Assembly (NCBI RefSeq): GCF_902806685.2
Contig: NC_048538.1
Location: forward strand, 6,758,001 to 6,822,000
Length of the DNA: 64,000 nucleotides
DNA from: Maniola hyperantus
Lineage: Eukaryota > Arthropoda > Insecta > Lepidoptera > Nymphalidae
Direction of reading: 5' to 3'
Shown: piece after piece, positions 47,101 through 52,269 of the stretch
Position numbering within the stretch: position 1 is the stretch's first letter
How the letters are laid out: every line of letters begins with the position of its first letter
The notes under the pieces: generated by a model
Told to the model about the DNA's origin: nothing
The model's input: only the letters and a program-made list of their open reading frames with translations
Database searches by the model: none
Program-made: the position numbers and the translations under genes

Positions 47101-48070
47101 TTTATGGAAAGGGTAGCCAAAGGGCTATAAATGGCTCTGCTTTGACGGTAGACATCATTAATTTTCCTATTTTTAATAAGAAGCTGTGACATACCTACAG
47201 GTACGAATATTGTTGATTTTATATTTCTGTTGTTATACTATGTATGTTGTTTAATGTGTAATTTGTTATTCAACTGGTATTCCTTTGTAATAGTTTATGC
47301 TTATACCCGATGTGGGTTGGATATGTTATGGTAATACCATAGTTGTATCTATTTTTCAATAATTGTGGATAGACACCGCCGAGTTTTTTCTTGCCAGTTC
47401 TTTCTCTCGGTAGATATGCTTTTTCGAACTGGCGGTAGATTTTTCTTAAAGGAAATAATAAATTATTTAATGATAAAGCAATAAGTAATGGTAAAGATAA
47501 ACTTTGATTTGGAGGGAGTTTTTCCCTGAATAAAACAGTTTATTTCCTTATACAATCTTTTATTTTGTCTCCTACCTACAACCACGCCCTAGCTTATTGA
47601 TAACGAACTAAGGTTTAGGCTCTCAGTAGGTTATTTCCTGACTCTATTGTCTCTATACTTCTGAGGCTAATCTAGCACGCGCGCGCGTAAGAAAGAGAGA
47701 CCTAAGCAGCGTGACCGAGAGGAGGGCTGCGGCGAGTTTTGGCCGCGATGTTCTGACTATTATACCCACTCACTTGAGTGCTGTAAAGAGCGCTGTAGTA
47801 GAGGACGTGAAAGGTGAGATAGAGAGAGAGCAGCGTGACCGAGAGGAGGGCCGCGGCGAGTTTTGGCCGTGATGTTCTGACTAAGTATTATACCCACTTA
47901 CTTGAATGCTGTAGAGAGCGCTGTCGTAAAGGACGTGAAAGGTGAGAAAGAGAGAGAGCAGCGTGACCGAGAGGAGGGCCGCGGCGAGTTTTGGCCGCGA
48001 CACTCCGACCACCAGCACGCAGTCTGCCAGCTCGCCCTCCGCCGGCCGAAACGACGACCGCGGCAACCAT
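25925..48070 (-). CDS. Hs3st-A: Heparan sulfate glucosamine 3-O-sulfotransferase, six exons, 5' end missing
   Basis: Spliced gene; exons are listed separately. Joined, they encode about 379 residues plus a missing N-terminus: a short cytoplasmic part, one membrane segment (about residues 27-48), a basic Ser/Ala-rich stem (57-114) and a sulfotransferase domain (115-379). This is the layout of Golgi type II 3-O-sulfotransferases, which move sulfate from PAPS to the 3-OH of glucosamine in heparan sulfate. Visible signatures are GVRKCGTRALLEML (5'-phosphosulfate loop with its lysine), GEVHFFD (the glutamate serving as catalytic base in the family), LLLIVREPVTRAISDY (3'-phosphate binding), and FYCLR...KCL...KGRKHP (disulfide cysteines and PAPS-binding loop). 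Wording such as ALLEMLYLHP and ITIEKSPSYF resembles vertebrate HS3ST5/HS3ST1 more than the HS3ST2/3/4 group, hence Hs3st-A by inference. Introns carry SINE, Helitron, LINE and LTR insertions. No promoter was identified. Confidence 0.92.
26288..26503 (+). mobile_element. Diverged Helitron-like type A element in an Hs3st intron
   Basis: Starts TCCATAATAATGTTACAAAT and ends GGGCATCAGCTAA followed by T. It sits in the intron before the terminal exon, antisense to the gene. Confidence 0.72.
27177..27334 (-). CDS. Hs3st-A: Hs3st catalytic exon 3
   Basis: 158 nt; acceptor tgatttgcag, donor gtgagaac, left with one base of a Gly codon. Encodes PIAISLYHAYFHRWLEVFPR, EQILVVNGDQLIEDPVPQLR and RIEKFLGLEHKIG. 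The pattern SLYH...WLE.FP..QILVVNGD.LI.DP is diagnostic of heparan sulfate 3-O-sulfotransferases. The 501-bp intron before it contains a small inverted repeat at 27429-27475. Confidence 0.95.
27429..27475. repeat. Small inverted repeat in an Hs3st intron
   Basis: atgctgtcactttt and aaaagtgacagcat form 14-bp inverted ends around about 20 bases; MITE-like remnant. Confidence 0.7.
27836..28053 (-). CDS. Hs3st-A: Hs3st catalytic exon 2 (3'-phosphate binding segment)
   Basis: 218 nt, entered in phase 0 and left with two bases of an Arg codon; acceptor aatctttcag, donor gtaaaatg. Encodes VPERVRAMNSSVRLLLIVRE, then PVTRAISDYTQLRSRA, a variable Pro/Ala-rich insertion, and FEHLALAPDGSINIAYR. The Arg and Ser of IVREPVTRAISDY are the standard 3'-phosphate contacts. 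The 1.6-kb intron before it carries a Helitron-like element (29003-29237). Confidence 0.95.
29003..29237 (+). mobile_element. Helitron-like type A element with clean ends, in an Hs3st intron
   Basis: Starts TCCTACTAATATTATAAATG after an A and ends GGGCATCAGCTAG before a T, which fits the Helitron rule (insertion between A and T, 5'-TC, CTRR-3'). Internal (ggatgttt)n repeats near 29032-29070. No ORF. Confidence 0.8.
29648..29863 (-). CDS. Hs3st-A: Hs3st catalytic exon 1 (PAPS 5'-phosphosulfate loop and catalytic Glu)
   Basis: 216 nt, 72 codons, phase 0/0; acceptor ttctgtgcag, donor gtaagta. Encodes ALIVGVRKCGTRALLEML, then GEVHFFDRDENY and QITIEKSPSYFVTPE. The lysine of RKCGTRA is the PAPS-contacting lysine of the family and the Glu of GEVHF is the catalytic base in HS3ST1-type enzymes. 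Most vertebrate members have RKGGTRA, so Cys replaces the first Gly here; whether this is typical of insects I cannot check. Confidence 0.95.
29944..30206 (+). mobile_element. 5'-truncated tRNA-derived SINE in an Hs3st intron
   Basis: Begins inside the tRNA head at ggaggttcgatcccgggcac and runs to the tail gatcatgatgatgatg. It lies between the stem exon and the first catalytic exon, antisense to the gene. Confidence 0.88.
30379..30552 (-). CDS. Hs3st-A: Hs3st stem exon
   Basis: 174-nt exon, 58 codons, phase 0 at both ends, acceptor ...acattttgaag and donor gtataaac. It encodes a polar, basic, low-complexity stem that ends ALRKRLKTPRAPRPARRLPQ. The ending RLPQ immediately before ALIVGVRK matches the usual junction of stem and catalytic domain in 3-O-sulfotransferases, where (R/Q)LPQ or QLPK precedes the IIGVRKGGTRA loop. 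That match and the exact phase make this exon convincing although the stem itself is not conserved. The next intron is only 515 bp and contains a truncated SINE. Confidence 0.85.
30744..31146 (+). mobile_element. RTE LINE 3'-end fragment with degraded ORF2 C-terminus
   Basis: cactcagcgggcgatgaaga, gagatccgtagcgtagga and gggcagggcacatagttcc are a decayed version of the ERAML...RNEEIR...WAGH RTE coding end. It finishes in ttggttgattatcctgatga. Multiple stops. Confidence 0.85.
31178..31378 (-). mobile_element. Helitron-like type A element
   Basis: Reads ctaactgatgcccgcgactt at the 3' end, ttgattttccgggataaaaa inside and aaacacactttccttttatg at the 5' end. Confidence 0.72.
31770..32345 (+). mobile_element. 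RTE LINE 3'-end fragment interrupted by another A-tailed insertion
   Basis: ggagtttctctacgagatca through gtggcaccatggcgtatgga matches the RTE end. The final piece (acgtctcctattggttgacg atgatgatga) appears only after about 200 bp of inserted sequence, whose tail is aataaaaataaataaataaa (32281-32305). Confidence 0.8.
33230..33455 (+). mobile_element. gggttccgtac-type interspersed repeat
   Basis: Contains agggctccctacagaaagag, gtcaacgggaagtattctgt, (gaca)n near 33387-33400 and a final gaggtacggaaccct. Widespread in Lepidoptera; class uncertain. Confidence 0.6.
34388..34575 (-). mobile_element. tRNA-derived SINE, 3' part only
   Basis: Minus strand body and tail (catcatcaactcatggcctg, ccaccacgctgtccaagtgc, acgatgttttccttcacc); the tRNA head is missing. 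Confidence 0.8.
34625..34795. mobile_element. Foldback MITE with about 55-bp imperfect TIRs
   Basis: Left end AGTACGTGCCAGAATATAAT and right end (complement) AGTACGCGGCAGAAAATAAT. Both continue through ATGTACA..CGACCTTTAGAA to TTTGTAGAGC. The middle is a short palindromic centre (tctccgtcgttgagaccgac). Confidence 0.8.
35275..35392. other. GC-rich unexplained segment in the large Hs3st intron
   Basis: gtccccacgtcacccgcgct, ccgggttacaacgggggctg, ggcgtcccaaccccgattgc and cgcgtgccatacttacc. Much more GC-rich than its neighbours. No stable ORF with a recognisable domain and no TIR that I can see. It may be an unfamiliar repeat. Confidence 0.4.
35875..36065 (-). mobile_element. Second SINE family, tRNA-Phe-like head
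   Basis: On the minus strand from about 36060: an A box (atagctcaaccggtatagga), an anticodon-like gactgaaaaccgaaaggtc and a B box (gacggttcaaaccccgcc). The head resembles tRNA-Phe (ATAGCTC...GACTGAA...AAAGGTC...GGTTC). The body continues to about 35875 (gcgtcaggcttgtg on plus). Not a functional tRNA: the acceptor stem does not close. Confidence 0.75.
36352..36516. mobile_element. hAT-type MITE with perfect 8-bp TSD
   Basis: 165 bp, starts CAGTGGCGTGCA and ends TGCACGCCACTG (12-bp perfect TIR). The eight bases ACAGTGCC occur on both sides (36344-36351 and 36517-36524). TIRs beginning CAGTGGCG with 8-bp duplications are characteristic of hAT elements. Confidence 0.92.
36942..37040. repeat. GGGGGTCCCC double motif followed by 28-bp-arm hairpin
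   Basis: tgggggtccccaaag occurs twice in a row (36949-36980 region). A hairpin then follows with arms 36975-37002 and 37013-37040 (gacattacattccgaactag ...), with one mismatch and a 10-base loop. Confidence 0.85.
37175..37252 (+). repeat. (CA)n-rich microsatellite
   Basis: acacacaaacacaacacaac acacac with small interruptions over about 70 bp; its complement gives a spurious Cys/Val-rich reading frame. Confidence 0.9.
38218..38625 (+). mobile_element. gggttccgtac-type interspersed repeat, longer copy
   Basis: Begins gactcgcgcaccgagtgttc and later has ggtcaacgggaagtaccct, (gaca)n at 38535-38570 and gtgatcctataagggttac. It lies in the large Hs3st intron. Confidence 0.6.
38782..38867 (-). repeat. 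Degenerate partial fourth unit of the exon array
   Basis: Shares the intron start (gaacatcgcgg) and ctctcagtcacgctgctctc with the other units but has diverged and ends abruptly at ...tttctcatgg. Outer boundary of the tandem array on the low-coordinate side. Confidence 0.55.
38868..38967 (-). repeat. Tandem copy C of the transmembrane exon, part downstream of the LINE
   Basis: Continues copy C: after the 54-bp duplication it encodes SLFLTFHVLYDSASALYSIQ and ends at a gtaagtgg donor. Compared with the authentic exon it has extra codons (Arg after LL, and Ser-Ala) but the frame is intact. A further degenerate partial unit follows at about 38782-38867, with ctcagtcacgctgctctctc recognisable but the coding frame lost. 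Confidence 0.75.
39094..41900 (-). pseudogene. LINE ORF2 (endonuclease / reverse transcriptase) with one frameshift
   Basis: About 935 codons. The first part (41900 to about 41664) reads MDKNITCKLVSFNCKSVKRS and IIALQETWLL, giving the catalytic Asn and Glu of the AP-type endonuclease. The frame then breaks after GRPHGGV near 41656-41664 and resumes one frame over as SAFRQVSVVQCDNPRI. Later motifs are VLGDFNADPG, TTSWLDH and WSDHYPLVIEC (endonuclease), then SNYRPISLATVMAKVFDG, CFLDLSKAFEMV, RQGGLTSPTLFNLYMDEL and LSYADDMVLLS (reverse transcriptase). The usual conserved filler AILW is missing at the break, so a small deletion of roughly 10 bases fits. The rest is open to the stop, so the copy is young but disabled. 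Confidence 0.9.
41893..43146 (-). CDS. LINE ORF1 protein
   Basis: 417 residues starting at MANYVACKNCRVVINELL, the first ATG in the frame. The N-terminus has a CxxC pair; the middle is polar and includes a Gly-rich stretch (GQDGSGGGTGGGHASSS). The C-terminal part (about 300-417, from WTVVQRKSKYRLIGKIGNVV through FFITNVHKDTSE-like residues to FRRFVHFRYRR) looks like the small RNA-binding fold of LINE ORF1 proteins. It would bind the element's RNA in ribonucleoprotein particles. Its stop overlaps the ORF2 start: ATGGATAA serves as both, an 8-nt overlap. Confidence 0.85.
   Translation of the reverse strand: MANYVACKNCRVVINELLAYLSNKLSIVDEATLVKICSSTFSVEQIEKANSLLMESLPSDLRKNIRKGKGKENRLLHDIISVFKTTDPDVLPVFVARDLEKLPPITFDHLDVSKLLKDLMLVQTEINNIKSSYATIEQLEDIKRECRSGKLVSPPFSAMKVNMKRGAYCDSGPIGLSQLDDTIVTTQLEQSNCEATSSREYNLNYRNININSAEGSTAFQSIASQQTVDGCVTRGGRAVGQDGSGGGTGGGHASSSRLPTELSDQPSETAQMRSYAGVLKVDNPNEGWTVVQRKSKYRLIGKIGNVVVESEEKFRAADRKIPLFITNVHKDTSESDIINYIKNKTQENVSLEKISIKRQCEHDAYKLLVSQSKLPLYLDENLWPQGIIFRRFVHFRYRRPNETPEEVALSKLPVVNG
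43209..44121. repeat. 5' LTR (left) of the non-autonomous element
   Basis: 913-bp copy starting TATAAGATAAATGG and ending CTAGCA, matching 46765-47677 at a constant offset of 3556. Contains TA-rich promoter-like sequence, an AATAAA-type string (aataaattatt) and the palindromic ggtaataccat. Confidence 0.85.
45428..45466 (+). mobile_element. Short SINE fragment inside the LTR element
   Basis: Contains tgccaatccacacttggcca and gcgtggtggactatgg, the SINE body; about 39 bp only. Confidence 0.6.
46313..46520 (+). repeat. Imperfect tandem repeats around AAAACCAATGGTGTT
   Basis: The phrase (tt)aaaaccaatggtgtt(aa/ga) recurs at spacings of roughly 45-65 bp with decay (variants aaccaacggtgttg, ataccagtggtgtt, aaaccaatggggtt). 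No coding potential recognised. Confidence 0.6.
46765..47677. repeat. 3' LTR (right) of the non-autonomous element
   Basis: Right copy of the 913-bp LTR. It is followed by CGCGCGCGC and then the 54-bp LINE target duplication, so the LTR element landed at, or immediately beside, the LINE 5' terminus. Confidence 0.85.
47687..47773 (-). repeat. Tandem copy C of the transmembrane exon, part upstream of the LINE insertion
   Basis: Third unit of the exon array, encoding RPKLAAALLSVTLL and then interrupted by the LINE. The continuation lies at 38868-38967. The last 54 bases (47687-47740) are repeated identically at 38914-38967 and are best explained as the target-site duplication of the LINE. Confidence 0.75.
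47774..47901 (-). repeat. Tandem copy B of the Hs3st transmembrane exon 3' half plus donor
   Basis: A direct copy of the downstream part of the exon at 47902-48070. It starts near ACGGCCAAAACTCGCC and runs in the same frame through LAAALLSVTLLSLYLTFHVL, then YYSALYSTQ, followed by a GT donor (gtgagtggg). It also includes the first about 30 bases of the intron. Unit length is about 128 bp. The frame is open, but I see no polypyrimidine tract and acceptor in front of it. It is either a pseudo-exon or an unusual alternative exon. Confidence 0.8.
47902..48070 (-). CDS. Hs3st-A: Hs3st transmembrane exon
   Basis: Exon bounded by an acceptor (tttttgcag) above 48070 and a strong donor (gtaagtggg) at 47901. 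It is 169 nt long: one base completing a codon, then 56 codons ending ...LYDSALYSIQ in phase 0. The segment KLAAALLSVTLLSLFLTFHVLY is a single hydrophobic span suited to a type II signal anchor, preceded by a basic SRPK. Phase 0 joins exactly to the phase-0 stem exon 17.3 kb downstream. The frame has no ATG, so an upstream coding exon is required. An ATG exactly at the acceptor opens another frame that has no membrane segment. The downstream side of this exon is repeated in tandem in the following intron. Assignment to Hs3st is inferred from phase, topology and position. Confidence 0.72.
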
Positions 48071-48902
48071 CTGCAAAAACTCGTCAACTTGGATATCTAA
48101 AATTTATAAAACTGGTTGAGTGCGTGTCAGATCTTAAAACACTCCCTACTAAAGTTGCTGTGCCCCAACGGGGCTTCAATATTGTAATAATATATATAAT
48201 TTTTTAATAATTTATCAATATTGGAATGCAAGAATAATAATAAATGACTAAACACACATGGCAGGGTTCCGTAGTCATGCTAGTTGCTGAAAACTTTGGC
48301 GGCTATTATTAATTCTTAAACGACTTTGTCCAAAAACTGTCTAAGCAACCTCAAAATAATTTCAAAAAATATCTGTTTAACAAGGTATCACTCGAGGGAA
48401 CCTACCATTTTTTTTTTTCAAATCACGCTTTTCCTGTTCAGAAGGTACTCTGAAAATGTATTGTTTTTCAAAATTTAAATGATTTAAATAAGTTGGAGAA
48501 CAAATGCTTAGAATATTCACGCAAGAACAAAGGGGACACTTGACGGCAACGTTAGATCCGATTTTCACCACGCGCCAAGATAGCCTTGTCGCACTTTAAG
48601 TAGGAACATGGAACTTACAGAATATCAAGAGGCAAGGACTGCGAGCAGCTTCTATAGGCTTCCGGTCGGTGATGCTTGCTCGGCAGCGTCTGACTCATCT
48701 GCACTCGCGACTCCATGTGTTTCCCATTCAATGTGCTCTGGTTTTCATCTTCGAATTCCCTACATTTTTCATAATTAAACAAGACAGTGCCTGTCTTCGT
48801 TCAAAACTTTTGTTAAGTCACTTCTGGTTTGTCATTTTGTAGGCTCTTGCTTTTCGACCCTGTAAACAAGTCTTCAGTAATTAATATTTACAATATTTTT
48901 AA

Positions 48903-49147
48903 CTAGCTGATGGCTACGACTTCGTCCGTGTGGATTTGGGTTTTAAAAATAACTTGGGAATTTTTTGATTTTCCGGGATATAATGTCTATGTCACTCTTC
49001 AGATATTTAACAATACCCATGCAAAAAATCACGTCGATCCATTGCACCCTTGCGACGTAATTGAAGGACAAACCAACAAACCAATAAACAAGAAACCAAT
49101 AAACCAACAAACAAACAAACACACTTTCGCATGTATAATAATATGGT
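48903..49147 (-). mobile_element. Helitron-like type A element with (CAAA)n expansion
   Basis: ctagctgatggctacgactt at its 3' end, cacactttcgcatgtataat at its 5' end, with a run of caaacaaac/ccaataaac repeats near 49070-49120. About 830 bp upstream of the Hs3st transmembrane exon. Confidence 0.75.
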
Positions 49148-49747
49148 CCAGTAAATAGAGCATTTATGGCCGATTGAATGAACCGGTTTTTCTATTTTGC
49201 CCTAAAGTGGATAGTTTTCAAGATATCGGCCAAAAACTTTCTTTCAAGATTGCGATCGAAGCTCCACCTGGATCTGTCAGCATTTTGTGATTTTATGGTC
49301 AGTAAGTGACCCTTAAACTAAAAAAAAAGAAATTGGATCGGAAATTTAGTGCGAGGTTGACCAAAAAAAACGGCTTTATTTACTGTAGGTACTATGTGTT
49401 ACAAAATCCAAATTATACTTTGAAAATCTAAACATAACTGAAACACGAAACAATGAAAGTGAACTAGATATTTAGACTGTTTTGGTTTGGACTGTCAGAC
49501 TAATGACTTTATTAATTACGTCTTACTTTCAAAAGCAAACAATGAGTAATTTTATTTGGAATTTTGCCAAAATGAAATCTTAATTGGAGAACTTTCCAAG
49601 ACTTTTATTTATTATGTTGCAATTTGTTATTCCAGTGATTTGATGGTCATTTTTAGGGTTCCGTACCCCAAAAAGGATTATCCTTACAGGATCACTTCGT
49701 TATCTGCCTGTCCGTCTGTTGTGTCTGCCCGTCTGTCGTAAAAACAT

Positions 49748-49784
49748 TAGTCCACGCGGATGAAGTCGCGGGCATCAGCTAGTG
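49748..49784 (+). mobile_element. Helitron-like type A 3' tip
   Basis: Only the last about 37 bp (cacgcggatgaagtcgcggg catcagctag), joined directly to a fragment of the gggttccgtac repeat (49655-49740). Confidence 0.65.
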
Positions 49785-49799
49785 AATATATATAGGTAC

Positions 49800-51500
49800 G
49801 AGTGCGGAGCGGATAAATATCCATATGTAATCTTCGACTAACTTAATAAATTTACGTAGGTACAATGAAAAACAAACACAACATACACCCCAATAAAATA
49901 ATTTCAATAGTCTCATTCTGCATTTCAAATTTCTATTAATTATGTTAATTGGAAAGTAATTATAAGACTTCTACCTTACCATGTTATTAAGCCTCCTTCT
50001 CCCAACACCTATAACAATAAAAACATTATATCAATGTTCTGTGAAACAGGATTATTTGGCGTGCTAAAATGGCAATTCCACTTCATTTAAAATGAATCTA
50101 AGAAGAGGTATCCAGGAATGTAAATAAAGAAGAATAAAGTTCCAAGAGGAATGGAAGTACGTAGGTAATCGTTATGTAAAAGCCAGCGGCATTAACGATT
50201 ATTATACTCATTCAAAAGAAATTCTTAATAATACGATGAACATAGATTTCACCTAATAATGGTATTTAAATTAGCATACAATTTTATACATTTCACGCTT
50301 GTGCTCGTGTGTACAAAAGTTGCTTTCCTAAGTTATTTTCAAAATCAAATTTTATGACGGATATCGATTTTTAAAGACAGAGAGAACACGAGTAAGCTTT
50401 TAGTGATTAAAAATCTACTGTAGGTAGGTTGTTTGACCATATTGAATACCTAACTCTGTACTCGTACTTACATATTATATTTTATTGAGTACGGTAAGTA
50501 TATCAATAACATTAAACAACTTCACAAAAACAAAATTTCACTTAACTTATAGACGAATTTATTATTTCAATATTTATTTCGTTCGTGCACCATGTTATGA
50601 AATATCTTTATATTGCGTCAATATGAATTATTTTTTAAATAAACAACTTAGGTACGATGACTACTGGCGAAATCATACTGAATTTCCTTGACTTTTCCTC
50701 CTCTCGGAGTACTCTTTAAGATGTCTCATGGACTAATGGATATAGATAAGTACCTAGCTACCTAGTACCAAGTCATAAATACCTAGTCATTACCTAGCTA
50801 TAGTTATATTTCTGTAATACAGCTACCAACATGACAATGGATCGTTATTATAAGACTCCCCAATATCAGTCGATATAACGATTGAATATAATATTACCGA
50901 ACGATCCCTTAATTTATTTTCTATGGAAATACGCAGACAATGTAAAACATTTACACAAAGTAAACATTTTGGCCGTAAAATCGAAGCGCACGAAACGTTT
51001 AAAGTACTCGTGGTACCTATTTTATGTTACAACACGAAGCTAACATATTTTACAACTATTTACGATCTTTGGTAACAATGGGATACGCGATCAACCTAAC
51101 TGTGAATTTGCGTGATTAAATTTTATATGACAACTGCCATGCTAAATAGTTTTGCGCTTTACTACTTAGGTAAGGAAAAGCAATTGTACAAAGATGTAGC
51201 GCGCTTGCGTAGATGTCTAAGACATTTAGTTTGCTCCTTTTAGGAATACTGTGATGGAATATCCCTAAAATAATAATATTGTTTTATTCAAATGTTTTTT
51301 AACTTAGCCCTAGTCAAACGAATCTAGCTGGCTGGCTGGGCTTACAATATTAAGATCAGTTGTCCATTTTAGTGTTTAATCTTCCTTGGTCAAATACCTA
51401 CTACTTAATCGGGAAATTGTTTTAAAATAGAATATTACTAGCACCACATTTTTATCACTAGCACCAAATCATTAGATAAAAGTTAACAAAATATGTGCCT
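49800..51500. other. Intergenic DNA upstream of the known Hs3st exons, nothing recognised
   Basis: AT-rich; no exon with a start codon and matching phase could be identified that would supply the missing Hs3st N-terminus. Confidence 0.5.
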
Positions 51501-51507
51501 CATAAGA

Positions 51508-51996
51508 AAGCTCAGAGTCACTCAGCGGGCGATGGAGAGAACTATGCTTAGAGGTTCTCTACGTGATCAAATCATAAATAGAATAGAATAGAATAGAATA
51601 TGTTTTTATTCAAGTAGACTTTTTACAAGCGCTTTCGAATCGTCGGGTAGTTTCAATTTACCACTGGTTCGGAATGCCGTGAGGAGGAGATGAGGAGGAG
51701 GAGATGAAATGAGGAGATCCGTAGGAGAACTAGAGTAACCAATTAATAGCTCAACGGGTTGCGAAGCTGAAGTGGCTATGGGCAGGGCACATAGTTCGTA
51801 CAACCGATAGACGTTGGGGTAGCAAAGTGGCTGGAATTGCCACCTCGCACTGGAAGACGCAGCGTTGGAAGACCGCAGTCGAGTCGCAGGGAGCCGCTGG
51901 ATTCAGGCGGCGCAAGACCGTGGCGTGTAGTCCCTACACTGCTGGACCTCTGTCCAGCAGTGGACGTCTATTGGTTGATGATGATGATGATGATAA
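51508..51996 (+). mobile_element. RTE LINE 3'-end fragment with internal insertion
   Basis: cactcagcgggcgatggaga to ttggttgatgatgatgatga. Interrupted at about 51580-51690 by a reverse-oriented piece starting (atagaatagaat)n and tatgtttttattcaagtaga, a common LINE 3' tail in complement. Confidence 0.82.
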
Positions 51997-52269
51997 CAAA
52001 ATATTAGAGTTATTTATAAAATAGAATTTACTACCACAAGACGTATTACGATGCAAGTTACTCGAACTCGGTGTTAGTTTTTGCAAAAGAATACGGTACT
52101 TATTCCGGCTATTTAAAGATTGGACGAAATAAAGACTTACTTTATTCGATACTTTTAGGGTTCCATACCCGAAGGGTGCCTAGAGAATCTATTGCTAAGC
52201 CTCCGCTCTCCGTTCGTCTGTCCATCCATCCATATAGGCGTATGTCAGCAGGCTGTATCTTATGAACCG

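Larger units (their letters stand above)
43209..47677. mobile_element. Non-autonomous LTR retrotransposon with identical LTRs
   Basis: Two direct repeats of 913 bp (43209-44121 and 46765-47677) with no net indel and no difference I could see flank 2.64 kb of AT-rich internal DNA without a substantial ORF. The four bases CGCG on each side (43205-43208; 47678-47681) could be the target-site duplication, though the site is CG-repetitive. The LTR ends in CTAGCA and the next internal bases read tcagaagtgggatacgat, reminiscent of a primer-binding region. Just before the right LTR is gagaacgaagcaattgtcag. Superfamily is not certain; the terminal layout recalls Ty1/copia types. Orientation is inferred as left to right. 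Confidence 0.85.

Noticed and set aside
47888..48076. Frame starting at the ATG exactly at the acceptor of the membrane exon (MVAAVVVSAGGG...)
   Set aside because: It gives an Arg/Ser-rich peptide with no membrane segment and is not in phase 0 with the stem exon; the other frame gives the signal anchor and correct phase.
48553..48598. ATG plus donor (gtgaaaat) as the missing first coding exon of Hs3st
   Set aside because: Joining it to the membrane exon would make the junction codon TGA, a stop.
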